A DNA stretch of 64,000 nucleotides from assembly GCF_024323335.1 (NCBI RefSeq), contig NC_066584.1, forward strand, positions 238,247,494-238,311,493, in the 5' to 3' direction. Shown piece by piece: positions 1 to 11,169 of the stretch (position 1 is its first letter; every line of letters starts with the position of its first letter). The position numbers and the translations under genes were made by a program. The notes under the pieces were generated by a model. It was not told the DNA's origin. It worked only from the letters and a program-made list of their open reading frames with translations, and searched no databases. The stretch is from Lathyrus oleraceus (taxonomy: Eukaryota; Streptophyta; Magnoliopsida; Fabales; Fabaceae).

Positions 1-1600
1 GATTTCAATTCTGCAGCACTTCAGGTCTCCACCAGGTTTTGAAATGAATAAGATTGAACTCTTATTTATAGCTGAAGAGGACTGAGATCATGATTCCCTC
101 GTTCAGAAGGCACCTTTGAATTTTGGGGCATGGGCCTGTACAGGCGCATGTAAGGCCTAATGATGGGTGCTAAACCAAGCTGAACTCAAATGAAATGGAA
201 TTGGACGTGTAATTGAAGTGGAATTGGCTTGCACATCAAGTTCCAACATGAAATGCAAAAATGAACATAAAGAAAGAGCTCTTCAAAACTCACCAATGGA
301 AAGTCCAAAAAAGTAATGTGAGTAATGGTTGGAAAGCCCTTGAAATAAGGAACAAAAGTCATGTTGGGTAAAAATTCATTTGGAATTTGGAAATTAGTGA
401 AAACTGGCTGTGAAAGTTTGGGCACAAAACATGTCTAAGTCACTCTTTGAAAATTTTCACCAAAAGCAAGCCTCTTCAAGCCCCTCTGTTACCATGATGA
501 AAGCTTCATATGGAAAAACCTTAAACATCAAAGTTGTAGATCTTTTCAATTTGATCAATTTAGACTCAAATTTTGCATCATTTGGATTTTTCGTGAAAAC
601 ATTATGGGCATTTGAAATTGGGCACTTTTTCAAATTCAATGACTTAGGTACAAGATGACCTATAATGTTTTGTATTATCAAATATATTTATTTTAGGATT
701 ATGAAATTTTTCCCAACATGAAATTTGAAGTAAACATATCAATATTTACAATTCATTTGGTCTCACCTCAAAATCATAAAAATTAAGGAAGTTAGGTCCT
801 TGGAAAGTTGACCCAAAATTAAGGGTTCAGTCAAAATGACCTATAATGTTTTGAAATGAATGATGACCTTAAATGTTTCAAATGGATTTTTGATGAACAT
901 TAAAGTTGTTCATAGGGTTCTTAAGAACATGTTTTCTCTTAGGGTCATCTTAATTTTACAAACACATCACAAGTTGTATCTTAGTGGACCTCAGTTTAGT
1001 CAGATGACTTGACTGGTCAACTTTTCAAGGCCAAACTTTCAATCTTGATGAATAAATGATTGAGGGGCCTCACATAGGCTCAAATATTCCTAAAATAATG
1101 AATTAAAGAACTTCCCTTGATTAAATTTTATCATAGGTTGAGGTTGCTTCATGAGTAAGGCACAATCAAGGCACAGTTGAATTAGGGTTTCTTTGGGAAT
1201 CAATCCTCAAGCCCTTTGGGTTATCTTAATCAAATTGGAAAATTGAGATACTTTGGATACATATATGATGATTAGAAGCTTTGTGGACCATTTCCATGCT
1301 TGTTCTCATCTTCATCTAGCCATTTCATTGAGCTTAGGAGCCTCCTAGGAGCATTGGAGCACATGATCACTTGAGCTTCAAAACAAAAAAGGGTTAGTGA
1401 CATATTTTTGTGCTTTTGGTTAGTAATCAAAGTGAGAAAAGAAAATATATATAATACAAGCATGCTTGGTGGTCTCAAACCACTCACACAAGTCCCAACC
1501 CTAAGGTTAAGGAGCCAAACATGCTATGATCCTTGAGGCAATGCACTGAGCAATGATATGATGCCATGAGGGATCTCAGAGTCAACATTAGGGTCTTACA
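1..1600 (-). mobile_element. Ogre-like element A: 3' LTR, truncated by window start
   Basis: Read on the minus strand, the LTR begins at 1600 with TGTAAGACCC, and just inside the element (1601-1612) is the purine tract AATAGGGGCATC, the same arrangement as in the complete Ogre at 21,369/21,370. A minus-strand TATA-like motif (TATAAATAAG) lies at 61-70. Positions 1013-1600 are repeated at 10,579-11,169 with a few percent difference by eye, as expected of the paired LTR. The rest of this LTR, including its 3' end and any target duplication, is outside the window. No gene is present; the short open frames here do not resemble proteins. Confidence 0.85.
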
Positions 1601-3960
1601 GATGCCCCTATTTAAGGTCATTCTAGTCGGAGATGTGAAGGTTAAAATCTTCGTCTCGACGAGGTAGAATGGGCTTACATAGTAACAAAGAGACGAATTT
1701 TGGCACCTAAGAGACCTCGTGATGCAAATGTAAGCATGCAAAAATAAAAAATCTTCATGGTGAATAATTGCCACAAAGAAAAAGAAATCGGGAGAAACTG
1801 AAAATCCATAGGAGTAGCATACTCACTAGGGAAACAGAGACTCTGGGGAAAAATAAGGTAAAATGCGTGAGTAGGTCACAACTTGAAAACTTGCTGGGAG
1901 ACACGAAGGGATACCAAGAAAATAAATCGATGGAAAGACTCAAGCCAACGCGAAGATGCATGTATTGGGGAATATTCCAATACAACAAAACTATCCATAA
2001 AGGATACGTCGGATAAAAATCCGGACTCAGGAAGGGATGTCCACAAAGGACTCAGTTGAGGAAGAAACAACGAGATATTACCGGCTACCGGGTAATAAAC
2101 TCAAAGGGAGACATATTGTCAAAGCACCGGTTACTGGGTGAGAGAACAACACACTCAGGGAGAAAGGATATCTAAGACCGGTATAAGGGTGAAAGATATC
2201 AATCATCCGAAACGTTTGAGGAGAACCCAAAAGGCACATCTCAACTCAGGAAAATCTGACTCCATAGGGGACAAAAGTCATAATAGGTGACCAACCAGGC
2301 GTGAATTGGGAACATATCCAAGACACTCATCATCTGAAAGGAGGGCTGAAAAAACAATCTCGACTTACAGGATGAGCATTCGATTCCGAAGGGAAATACA
2401 AATCTTACTCGACTGGGGAAGAAAAGACTTCGACTGAAGAGCGCATGAGATATATTATCTATTACCATCATAACGTAGATAACATACTCGCATGGAAGAC
2501 TATCCACAACCGGCTACTGGGTTAATAAAGGATAAATCGACCGAAAAGAAAGGACATCGGGATACCGGTTACTGGGCATAAAATGATCACCAATCAAAAA
2601 GAGAAACAATCATTACCGGACAAGGGTAAATGAAAGATGACTCGCAAGGGATAAACTGCCTAACAAAAGCAATTATCCAAGAGATATATCACCGGTTACT
2701 AGGTGAAATACTCAAAAACGAAGGAATATCAATACCGGATACTAGGTAAAGATAACCAACAAATAGGGGATTACATCTACCGGTTACCAGGTAGAAAACC
2801 ACAAAAACAGGACTTACAACTACCGGTTACTGGGTAGAAGGCCACAAGATCCGCTGGGGAAAAAGATGAACAATTATGGGTTACTGAGCAATTGAACAAC
2901 TGAACCACAGGGAAATGCAGGGGATAATCAAGAAAGGAAAGTCAATCCAGGAATAAACTAGAAAGACACAATCAAACAAGACTTAACCCGATGAGGATAT
3001 AACTCAGGGGAGCAATTCCATCCCAATACACAACTGGGGAGGAAACTGAAACAATAATCATCCACGAGGACATAACTCAGTGGGGAAGAAGGAAGAAAAG
3101 ATAGACACTTTCTGCCTATGGGGTTGACTCTATATGGAGAGATCAGACACAAATATCTGCTTGGGGAAGAGCATTTCACCAACAGCAGGAGATAACAAAC
3201 AAAGATATATGGCAAAGAATGCAATGATGAATATTTGAATCCTATGATTATGCATGTATATGCACGATTTGTGTATGATTAATGCTGACAGATAGACATA
3301 TCTAACACAAAAAGGTTCAAGAGTCACAAACGGACATCCGGTGCAACTTCAAAAAGAAAGGCAAGACATCGATCACCACTGGGGACATGCAAAGTCACAA
3401 CTTCCAACTGCCACGGACTTTCCATCATTTCTCGGGGACAGGTGTCTGAATATCAATAAGATCCTCCGTAGGAGAAACTTCATCGGGGAACTTATCAAGG
3501 AATGATGTGCAATTCCGTGGGGAACAGACACCAACCAAATACACGTCAATCAAAAGACTCCCTTCTAAATGCTTGAGAGGCAACTCTGTTAAGGGAAGAA
3601 AGAACAATTTTCTCCTCTGGGGAAAGAAACAACACATCTTCCATATCATCTCTCCATACTGGAAGAAATCTTCAGACTCAGAGGAGATACAATTACCAAA
3701 TCGGATTAGGCAAGCCTACCGGGGATAAACTGCCAATATTCTTAAAGGAACTACGTTGGCTGAGGGAATCAGCAATGAATCCTTCGTCAACACGTAACAT
3801 GCTGGGGATGAAAAGGGGAACAGACCCTTCACCAATCGCCATGGGCAACTTCTTGCTGAGGACACAACTGAAAGCTGATGAGGAGGATATAAATATGCCA
3901 GAATAATGAACAAATGTCTTACCCTTTGGAAATCATACTATCCTTGGGAAAGCGTTGATG
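1601..3960 (-). repeat. Element A 3' untranslated region with hairpin-forming tandem repeats
   Basis: This stretch lies between the polypurine tract and the conserved 3' block of element A and is homologous to 21,370-23,600 of the complete Ogre. It carries many degenerate copies of an ACC-GGTTACTG-GGT core, for example near 2082, 2124, 2505, 2692, 2733, 2785 and 2828. The bases flanking the core are complementary in each copy (see findings). Tandem repeats in the 3' UTR are known for Ogre elements. No open frame looks like a protein. Confidence 0.8.
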
Positions 3961-4533
3961 ACACTCCATTTATCCTTTCAGCCATTGTGAATGTTCTTTT
4001 TTTTAAACAGTTTATAAGACTTTATTTGTTTAAAACAATGATATTTATCAATTAAAACATGTAAACGTTTGTTAAACATAAACAAGTAAGAGTTCCAAGA
4101 ATTGGATAAAGGCTCAAATTTATTTAATGGGATGGTAGCCCGCAAATGGCGAGACTCCATGGATCTTTACAAATTTGAAATTGGTGATATACATGGAAAA
4201 AGGGCTACATTGAACATAATGACCGTTTCTCCACCAACTCTGAATTCACTGTATTTGATGCTTCAGTTGACGATGATTGAGCGAGAATCCCTAACAAATG
4301 ACAATTATAGAACAAAGTCTTGTCAGGATGTAGTTACTTGCCAAATCCCTAATTTTTGCCTATATTTCCCCAGGGTGAGGTACTCAATCTAGCGGGATAT
4401 GTATATTCATTTTTTTCATGTCTCTAACTTTTGCCTGGACCGCCCTTTCGGGTTTTCAATCCACCGAGACGCTCATTTTTGCCTAAGCCACCCTTTCGGG
4501 TTTTCAACTTAGCGAGTTGTTCTGTTTTTATTT
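3961..4533 (-). other. Element A conserved 3' block, non-coding, with paired CCC/GGG hairpins
   Basis: No gene is seen. The block is closely similar to 23,600-24,165 of the complete Ogre and lies directly downstream of the integrase stop codon in the element's own direction. It holds two hairpins of sense form CCC-GAAA-GGG, at plus-strand 4443-4452 and 4491-4500, each preceded by AAAA in the sense direction and starting 48 nt apart. The same pair with the same spacing occurs in the other two Tat/Ogre elements of the window. Confidence 0.75.
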
Positions 4534-4986
4534 TTAGGCGAAGTATTTCTTGACTGCATCCGAATTCACAGGACGAGTGAAATCCTCCCCATCCATAGTT
4601 GTAAGCAACAAAGCACCGCCTGAAAAGGCTCTCTTAACAACATATGGACCTTCATAGTTTGGAGTCCATTTGCCCTTGGAATTGGGCGCGAAATACAAGA
4701 CTTTCTTGAGCACGAGGTCACCTTCTCGGAACACACGAGGCTCGACCTTCTTATCAAAGGCCTTCTACATCCTTTGTTGATATAACTGACCATGGCACAT
4801 GGTAGTCAATCTCTTCTCTTCAATCAAGTTCAATTGGTCATAACGACTCTGAACCCATTCAGCCTCAGTCAACTTTGCTTCCGTCAAGACTCTCATTGAT
4901 GGGATCTCAAGCTCCACAGAGAGCATAGCCTCCATTCCATATATAAGAGAGAAAGGGGTTGCCCCTGTTGAAGTACGGACGGATGT
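4534..4986 (-). pseudogene. Ogre-type integrase C-terminal remnant (element A)
   Basis: The minus strand encodes the last ~150 residues of a Ty3-gypsy (Tat/Ogre) integrase. It starts in the conserved RTSTGATPFSL block, continues through the EEKRL...HGQLYQQRM segment, and ends with the REGDLVLKK and GKWTPNYEGPYVV motifs and the terminal KKYFA before the stop. It is collinear with the C-terminus of the complete Ogre integrase at 24,166-24,620. A TAG replaces a codon just after QQRM (near 4767). At 4986/4987 the homology stops abruptly and SIRE-type copia sequence begins, so the catalytic core, RT, protease and gag of this element are missing. Confidence 0.88.
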
Positions 4987-5225
4987 CAGAGGGTAACTCT
5001 GAATGTTACAAGTGCTTAAGGAGATCTATGTATTGAACAGACTTAGGGGGAGAAGTAGTACCCATGTGTTTAATATGTGTATTACTAGTTGCTATTATAG
5101 CTAGTAATTTTGTTTGCTTCTGGTGCTGCTTAACTACTGTTATGATGTTTAACTGCTGATGTGTTTTTTCTTGTGAACAAATGGACTGATATATGTTTTA
5201 GCCAAAACTTGCCAAAGGGGGAGTT
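4987..5225 (+). mobile_element. SIRE-type copia: 3' internal end and polypurine tract
   Basis: Sequence directly upstream of the copia LTR, ending in the purine run CCAAAGGGGGAGTT at 5212-5225. That is the polypurine tract expected before a 3' LTR. A second run (TTAGGGGGAGAAG) lies near 5043. There is no coding sequence. Its presence to the left of the LTR at 5226 while gag-pol lies to the right makes the element's order permuted (see findings). Confidence 0.7.
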
Positions 5226-6183
5226 TGTTGGTTCTAGGTGTTGGCAGTAATTTTGGTAAAACCAAGAGTGTTCACAAGATGTCACATGTGATGTCTTAAC
5301 ATAAGATTACTTGTACCTGCTGGATGTTTAAAATATAATTATGCAGGATTGTTCCAGGATGTCAGACCCGATGTCATGACATCTGTATACAGAACATTCA
5401 GTCTGAATGTTATGTATTATGTAATTGCAATTTTAATGGCAATCTGTGTATGATTGATGAGTTAATTGAACACGCTATCAATCAGTGATTACAACGTGAT
5501 TAACTTATTTTCCAAAGAGATCTAATCAACTGTCATGAGAAGATATGAATGGAAAATAGTTTTAGGGTTTTATGATGTCCAAGCCCAGCCAAATGCTTCT
5601 ATAAAAAGGACATGGAAAACCTGATTTGATACACAAGAAATACAGAACAAAATATTGAGAGAAAATAAGGGTTTAAGTCTTGTGTGGTCGTGTGACTTGT
5701 AAGCCATTCAATTCATCCATAGATGATTGAATTGGTCTGACTTTTGAGTTGTAATTTGTCACTCAAAGCTTTTAAGCATGAGTGTGTGTCTACTTGATTG
5801 AAGTTGCTAAGTAAGATCAAGTGTGTGTCTTTGAAGAGTGTCTTCTTTTCATTGTAATTCTTGTTTAATATCACTAGTGTGATTGAGGGGGAGTGAGTGG
5901 GATCTCATATCTAAGAGTTCTTAGGTAGAAGTCACACGGGTAGAGATTAGGTGAAAAAGACTGTAACTTGTGTTGTTTACTAAGAATCTTTGAACTGATT
6001 CTATTTAGTGGATTTCCTTCTTGGCTTGGTAGCCCCCATACGTAGGTGAGTTGCACTGAACTAGGTTAACATATGCTTATGTCTCTTGCATTACAGTTCT
6101 TTATCTTTTATCATGTTTGTATTGTTCAGATATTAGTTTCGTGACATTACCTTCGACATCTCATATCTGATACCAGAATTTCA
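5226..6183 (+). mobile_element. SIRE/Maximus-type copia LTR (single copy, 958 bp)
   Basis: The LTR begins TGTTGG right after a polypurine tract and ends TTTCA right before a copia-type primer-binding site, giving canonical TG...CA ends. A TATA box is at 5600-5607. Two palindromes are visible in the U3 half: TCACATGTGA (about 5284-5293) and GATGTCATGACATC (5370-5383). Length near 1 kb suits the SIRE/Maximus lineage. No second copy is in the window, so the LTR serves as the 3' LTR of the fragment on its left and the 5' LTR of the fragment on its right. Confidence 0.85.
5600..5607 (+). promoter_or_regulatory. TATA box of the copia LTR
   Basis: TATAAAAA preceded by a CT-rich base context, mid-LTR, at the position expected for the U3/R promoter. 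Confidence 0.6.
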
Positions 6184-6185
6184 AT

Positions 6186-6197
6186 TGGTATCAGAGC
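6186..6197 (+). other. Primer-binding site (initiator tRNA-Met type) of the SIRE copia
   Basis: TGGTATCAGAGC two bases after the LTR end. This is the standard Ty1-copia primer site, complementary to initiator methionine tRNA. Confidence 0.85.
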
Positions 6198-6250
6198 AGG
6201 CATCCTGCTCTGGTTCTGGGTGAGATCTAAGGACGATACTTTCTAGTACT

Positions 6251-7805
6251 ATGGAGAGAGATGGAGGATCTGTTCACATGCCACCTATTTTGGATGGATC
6301 CAACTATGACTACTGGAAACCTTGAATGGTAGCCTTCCTAAAATCTCTGGATAATAAGGCTTCGAAGGTTGTGTTAACAGGCTGGGAACATCCAGTAGTT
6401 ACTAAGGAAGGAGAAGCTACAACTGATTAAAAGCCTGAAGAACAATGGACCAAGGAGGAGGATGATCTAGCCCTTGGAAATTCTAAAGCATTGAATGCTA
6501 TATTCAATGGAGTAGACAAGAATATCTTCAGATTGGTAAACAATTATGAGGTTGCTAAAGGTGCTTGGGACATTCTCAAAACCACTCATGAAGGCACCTC
6601 TAGAGTAAAGATGTCTAGACTGCAGCTGCTCACCACCAAGTTTGAAAATTTAAGGATGAAAGAAGATGAAAATATTCATGAATTTCATATGAATATCCTT
6701 GAAATTGCTAATGCTTCGGGAGCCATGGGAGAGAAGATGTCAGATGAAAAATTAGTAAGGAAAATACTCAGGTCACTCCCTAAGAGATTTTCTATGAAGG
6801 TGACAGCCATAGAAGAGTCTCAAGACATTTCCAATATGAGAGTTGATGAGATAATTGGATCCCTTCAAACATTTGAGATGGGAATGTGTGATGGATCTAA
6901 AAAGAAAGTCAAAAGCATAGCCTTCATGTCAAACACGGAGGAGGAAGAGGAGGAAAGAGGTCTAGATATTGATGAAGATCTGGAAAATGATGTTGCAATG
7001 CTAGGAAGACAGTTCAACAGACTTGTGAAAAAGATGGATGTAAGATCTAACGCAAATGTCAAGAACATCGCATTTGACATCAGTAAATCCAACAATGCTG
7101 GAAGAAGAACAAGGTCAGATGAAAAGCCCAAAGAAGGAAAAGGAGTTCAGTGTCATGAATGTGATGAGTATGGACACATTAGAACTGAATGTGGGACCTA
7201 CCTCAAGAAACATAAGAGGAGTCTTGCTGCCACTTGGTCTGATGGAAGTGAAACAGAAGAGTCTGCAAATCTTGTGACTGCCTTGACTGGAAGATGGGGT
7301 TTTGATGAAGATTCAAGTGATGATGGGGTCTGATGGAAGTGCAGAAGTGTGTCGACAAGTTGAAAGCCAGAAGAAAGTGATAGCACAGTTGGAGAATGAG
7401 AAGGCAGAACATTTGGAAACCATCTCCAAGTTGAAGACTGAAGCAGTATTCTTGAATTCTAAACTAGATGGGATGACCAAGTATGTAAGAATGCTGAATA
7501 ATGGATCTGACACCTTAGAAAAAATTCTCCAGACTGGACAAATGACAGGAGACAAGTCTGGCATTGGGTTCAATGAATCTAAACCTGAGTGCAGCCACAC
7601 TGGTAGCAAATCAAAGCTCAAACACAAGTGCAAACCAGAGATGTCACATCATATGTCACAACATCATAAAGGAAGACATCAGAAAGGGAAAAATCAAAGA
7701 TGGAAATGTCACTACTGTGGAAAATTTGGCCACATAAAACCATTATGCTATAAGTTGTATGGCTATCCTAGTCCCTCTCATCATCAACCTAAACCCAAAC
7801 ATCAC
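6251..7805 (+). pseudogene. SIRE/Maximus copia gag (broken)
   Basis: The frame starts at the ATG at 6251, 53 bases past the primer site, with MERDGG...PPILDGSNYDYW typical of copia gag. Two in-frame stops follow, at 6323-6325 (TGA) and 6428-6430 (TAA). The capsid part (VAKGAWDILKTTHEG, LLTTKFENLRM) is intact from 6491. A first zinc knuckle C-x2-C-x4-H-x4-C lies near 7153. At about 7325 the reading frame shifts. The new frame (from 7302) runs through a coiled-coil-like segment (VESQKKVIAQLENEKAEHL) and a second zinc knuckle CHYCGKFGHIKPLC near 7712. The two-knuckle plan with the acidic and coiled-coil linker is characteristic of the SIRE lineage. Gag binds and packages element RNA; this copy cannot encode it. 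Confidence 0.88.
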
Positions 7806-10505
7806 TGACCTGTTAACAAAAAGCAATGGGTTCCTAGGACAGATGTTACAACTTCGATAGCTCACACTTACTTCAGAGTTTCAGCCAAAGAAGATTGGTA
7901 TTTTGATAGTGGGTGTTCCAGACACATGACTGGAAACAAAAATCTGCTAACTGGCCTTCATCCTCATACCACCAACTATGTAACCTTTGGTGATGGAGCT
8001 AAGGGTGAAATCAAGGGGATTGGTAAGCTTGATTGCCCTGGAGTTCCTGACCTTGACAATGTCCTACTTGTTAAGGGATTGACTGCAAATCTAATAAGCA
8101 TCAGTCAATTGTGTGACCAAGGTCTAAATGTAAACTTCACTAAAACTGAATGTCTGATTACTAACAAAGAAAATGAACTAATCATGAAAGGAGTCAGGTC
8201 TAAAGACAACTGTTATATATGGAGTTCTCAAGAAACTGGTTATTCTTCAATGTGTACCTTAGCCAAAGAAGAAGAAGTGAAGATATGGCATCAAAGATTG
8301 GGCCATCTGCAATGTATGAAGAGGATTATATCTGTTGAAGTTGTTAGAGGAATTCCCAATCTGAAAATTGATGAAGGAAAAGTCTGTGGGGAATGTCAGA
8401 TTGGAAAACAGACAAGGATGTCACACCCGAAGCTCAGACATGACACCACTTCCAAAGTATTGGAACTCCTCCATATGGATTTGATAGGACCCATGCAAGT
8501 GGAAAGCCTTGGTGGGAAGAAGTATGCATATGTAGAGGTGGATGACTTCTCCAGATATACTTGGATCAATTTTATAAGAGAAAAATTTGATGTTTTTGAA
8601 GCCTTCAAAGATCTTTGTCTAAAACTTCAAAGAGAAAAGGAAAGTCAAGTTATCAAAATTAGAAGTGAACAAAGAAGGAAGATGGATCCCAAAAGTGATG
8701 AAGGAATTTTCCTTGGATACTCAACAAACAGCAGAGCATATAGAGTCTTTAATTCCAGAACAAAAGTAATGATGGAGTCTATCAATGTTGTGGTTGATGA
8801 CCAACAGACTGATGTCACAGACGATGTTGAGACATCTTTGAATGATCCCCCAGCTGATTTCTCAGACAAAAATAAGGAGAGTGAACCTCCTCAAGCTGAA
8901 CCTGAAGATAACAAAATCAATAAGGGACCCTCCATCAGAATTCAGAAGGATCATCCCAAAGATCTCATTATAGGAGATCCAAATAAAGGGGTCACAACTA
9001 GATCAAAGGAAGTGATATCACATGGCTGCTTTGTCTCCAAGATTGAGCCTAGGAATGTCAAGGAAGCCTTGATTGATGAGTTCTGGGTCAATGCCATACA
9101 GGAGGAGTTAGGTCAACTCAAGAGGAATGAAGTATGGGAACTGGTCGCTAGACCTAAAAGAATAAATGTCATAGGTATAAAGTGGGTGTATAAGAATAAA
9201 TTTGATGAACAAGGAGTGGATTTTGATGAAACATTTGCTCATGTAGCTCGCCTTGAGTCCATTAGACTTTTGCATGGAGTGGCATGTATTCTGAAGTTCA
9301 AACTGTTCTAAATGAATGTAAAAAGTGCCTTCTTGAATGGCTACTTAAATGAGGAAGTATATGTTGAACAGCCTAAAGGATTCACATATCCAAATCTTCC
9401 AAAGCACGTGTACAGATTGAAGAAAGCCCTCTATGGTTTGAAACAAGCTCCTAGGGCTTGGTATGAGAGATTCACTGTGTTCCTCACTAACAATGGATAC
9501 AGGAAAGGAGGTATTGACAAGACCCTATTTGTGAAGAATGAAGGAGGAAAACTCATGGTGGCACAAATATATGTAGATGATATTGTGTTTGGTGGGATGT
9601 CGGATCAGATGGTTGAACATTTTGTTAGACAAATGCAGTCTGAGTTTGAGATGAGCCTTGTTGGAGAGCTGACCTACTTTCTTGGGCTACAAGTCAAGCA
9701 GATGGAAGATTCTATCTTTCTATCTCAAAGCAAATATGCCAAGAACATTGTTAAGAAGTCTGGCATGGAGAATGCAAGTCATAAAAGGACACCTGCTCCT
9801 ACACATTTGAAAGTCTCCAAAGATGAAAATGGTGTTAGTGTATATCAAAGTCTATACAGAAGCATGATAGGAAGTTTGCTATATCTCACAGCAAGCAGAC
9901 CTGACATTGCATTTGTTGTAGGTGTTTGTGCTAGATATCAAGTTGAACCAAAAGTCAATCACATAAACCAAGTGAAGAAAATACTGAAATATGTCAATGG
10001 GACCAGTGACTATGAGATGTTATATACTCATGGATATGTATCTATGCTAACTGGTTACTATGATGCTGACTGGGGTGGAAGTGCCGATGATAAGAAAAGC
10101 ACATCAGGAAGATGTTTCTTCTTGGGGAACAACTTGATATCATGGTTTAACAAGAAACAAAATTGTGTGTCCCTATCCACTGTTGAAGCTGAATACATAG
10201 CAGCTGGGAGTAGTTGTTCTCAACTAGTTTGGATGAAACAAATGTTGACTGAATACAATGTCACACAAGATGTCATGACATTGTACTATGACAACCTGAG
10301 TGCTATAAATATTTTCAAAAATCCTATTCAGCACAGCAGGACAAAGCACATTGATATTCGTCATCACTTTATTAGAGAACTTGGGGAAGAGAAAATCATA
10401 GCACTAGAGCATGTTACTACTGAAATGCAATTAGCTTACATATTTACAAAAGCTTTGGATGTTAATCAGTTTGAATGTTTAAGAGGGAAAATGGGGATTT
10501 GTATT
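7806..10505 (+). pseudogene. SIRE/Maximus copia pol: protease, integrase (core deleted), RT, RNase H
   Basis: One frame carries the domains in copia order. An in-frame TGA (7806-7808) precedes the protease motif DSGCSRHMTG (Asp codon at 7905). The integrase zinc finger (HQRLGH...CGECQIGKQ) and first catalytic Asp (LLHMDLIGPM) follow. At about 8667 the reading jumps from IRS to EQRRKMDPKSDEGIFLGYS, removing the region that would hold the second Asp and the Glu of the DDE triad. A further in-frame loss lies near 9213, before the VDFDETF motif. TAA at 9309-9311 interrupts RT, and the next Asp of the motif VKSAFLNG region is Asn (codon 9315). The YVDD box is kept (9570-9581). RNase H (DADWGGS, STVEAEYIA, HIDIRHH) runs to about 10,505, where the element stops before any 3' LTR. 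Confidence 0.9.
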
Positions 10506-11169
10506 CATGACTGGTCAACTTTTCAAGGCCAAACTTTTCAAGTTGTATCTCAGTGGACCTCAGTTTAGTCAGATGACTTGACTGGTCAACTTTTCAAGGC
10601 CAAACTTCCAATCTTGATGAATAAATGATTGAGGGGCCTCACATAGGCTCAAATATGAATAAAATAATGAGTTAAAGAACTTCCCTTGATTAAATTTGAT
10701 CATAGGTTGAGGTTGCTTCATGAGCAAGGCACAATCAAGGCACAGTTAAATTAGGGTTTCTATGGGAATCAATCCTCAAGCCCTTTGGGTTATCTTGATC
10801 AAATTGGCAAATTGAGATACTTGGAATACATATATGATGATTAGGATCTTTGTGTACCATTTCCATGCTTGTTCTCATCTTCATCTAGCCATTTCATTGA
10901 GCTTAGGATCCTCCTAGGAGCATTGGAGCACATGATCACTTGAGCTTCAAAATAAAAAAGGGTTAGTGACATATTTTTGTGCTTTTGGTTAGTAATAAAA
11001 ATTAGAAAAGGAAATATATATAATACAAGCATGCTTGGTTGTCTCAAACCACTCACACAATTCCCAACCCTAAGGTTAAGGAGGCAAACATCGTATGATC
11101 CTTGAGGTAATGCACTGAGCAATGATATGATGCCATGAGGGATCTCAAGGTCAAAATTAGGGTCTTACA
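10506..11169 (-). mobile_element. Element A: distal end of the 5' LTR
   Basis: From 10,579 this copies 1013-1600 (the start of the other element A LTR on the minus strand) and ends at 11,169 with the same terminal TGTAAGACCC (minus strand). It is therefore the outer end of the right-hand (5') LTR; the rest of that LTR was lost together with most of the internal region. A 27-bp patch at 10,509-10,535 is repeated at 10,579-10,605, marking the join with the copia fragment. Confidence 0.75.
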
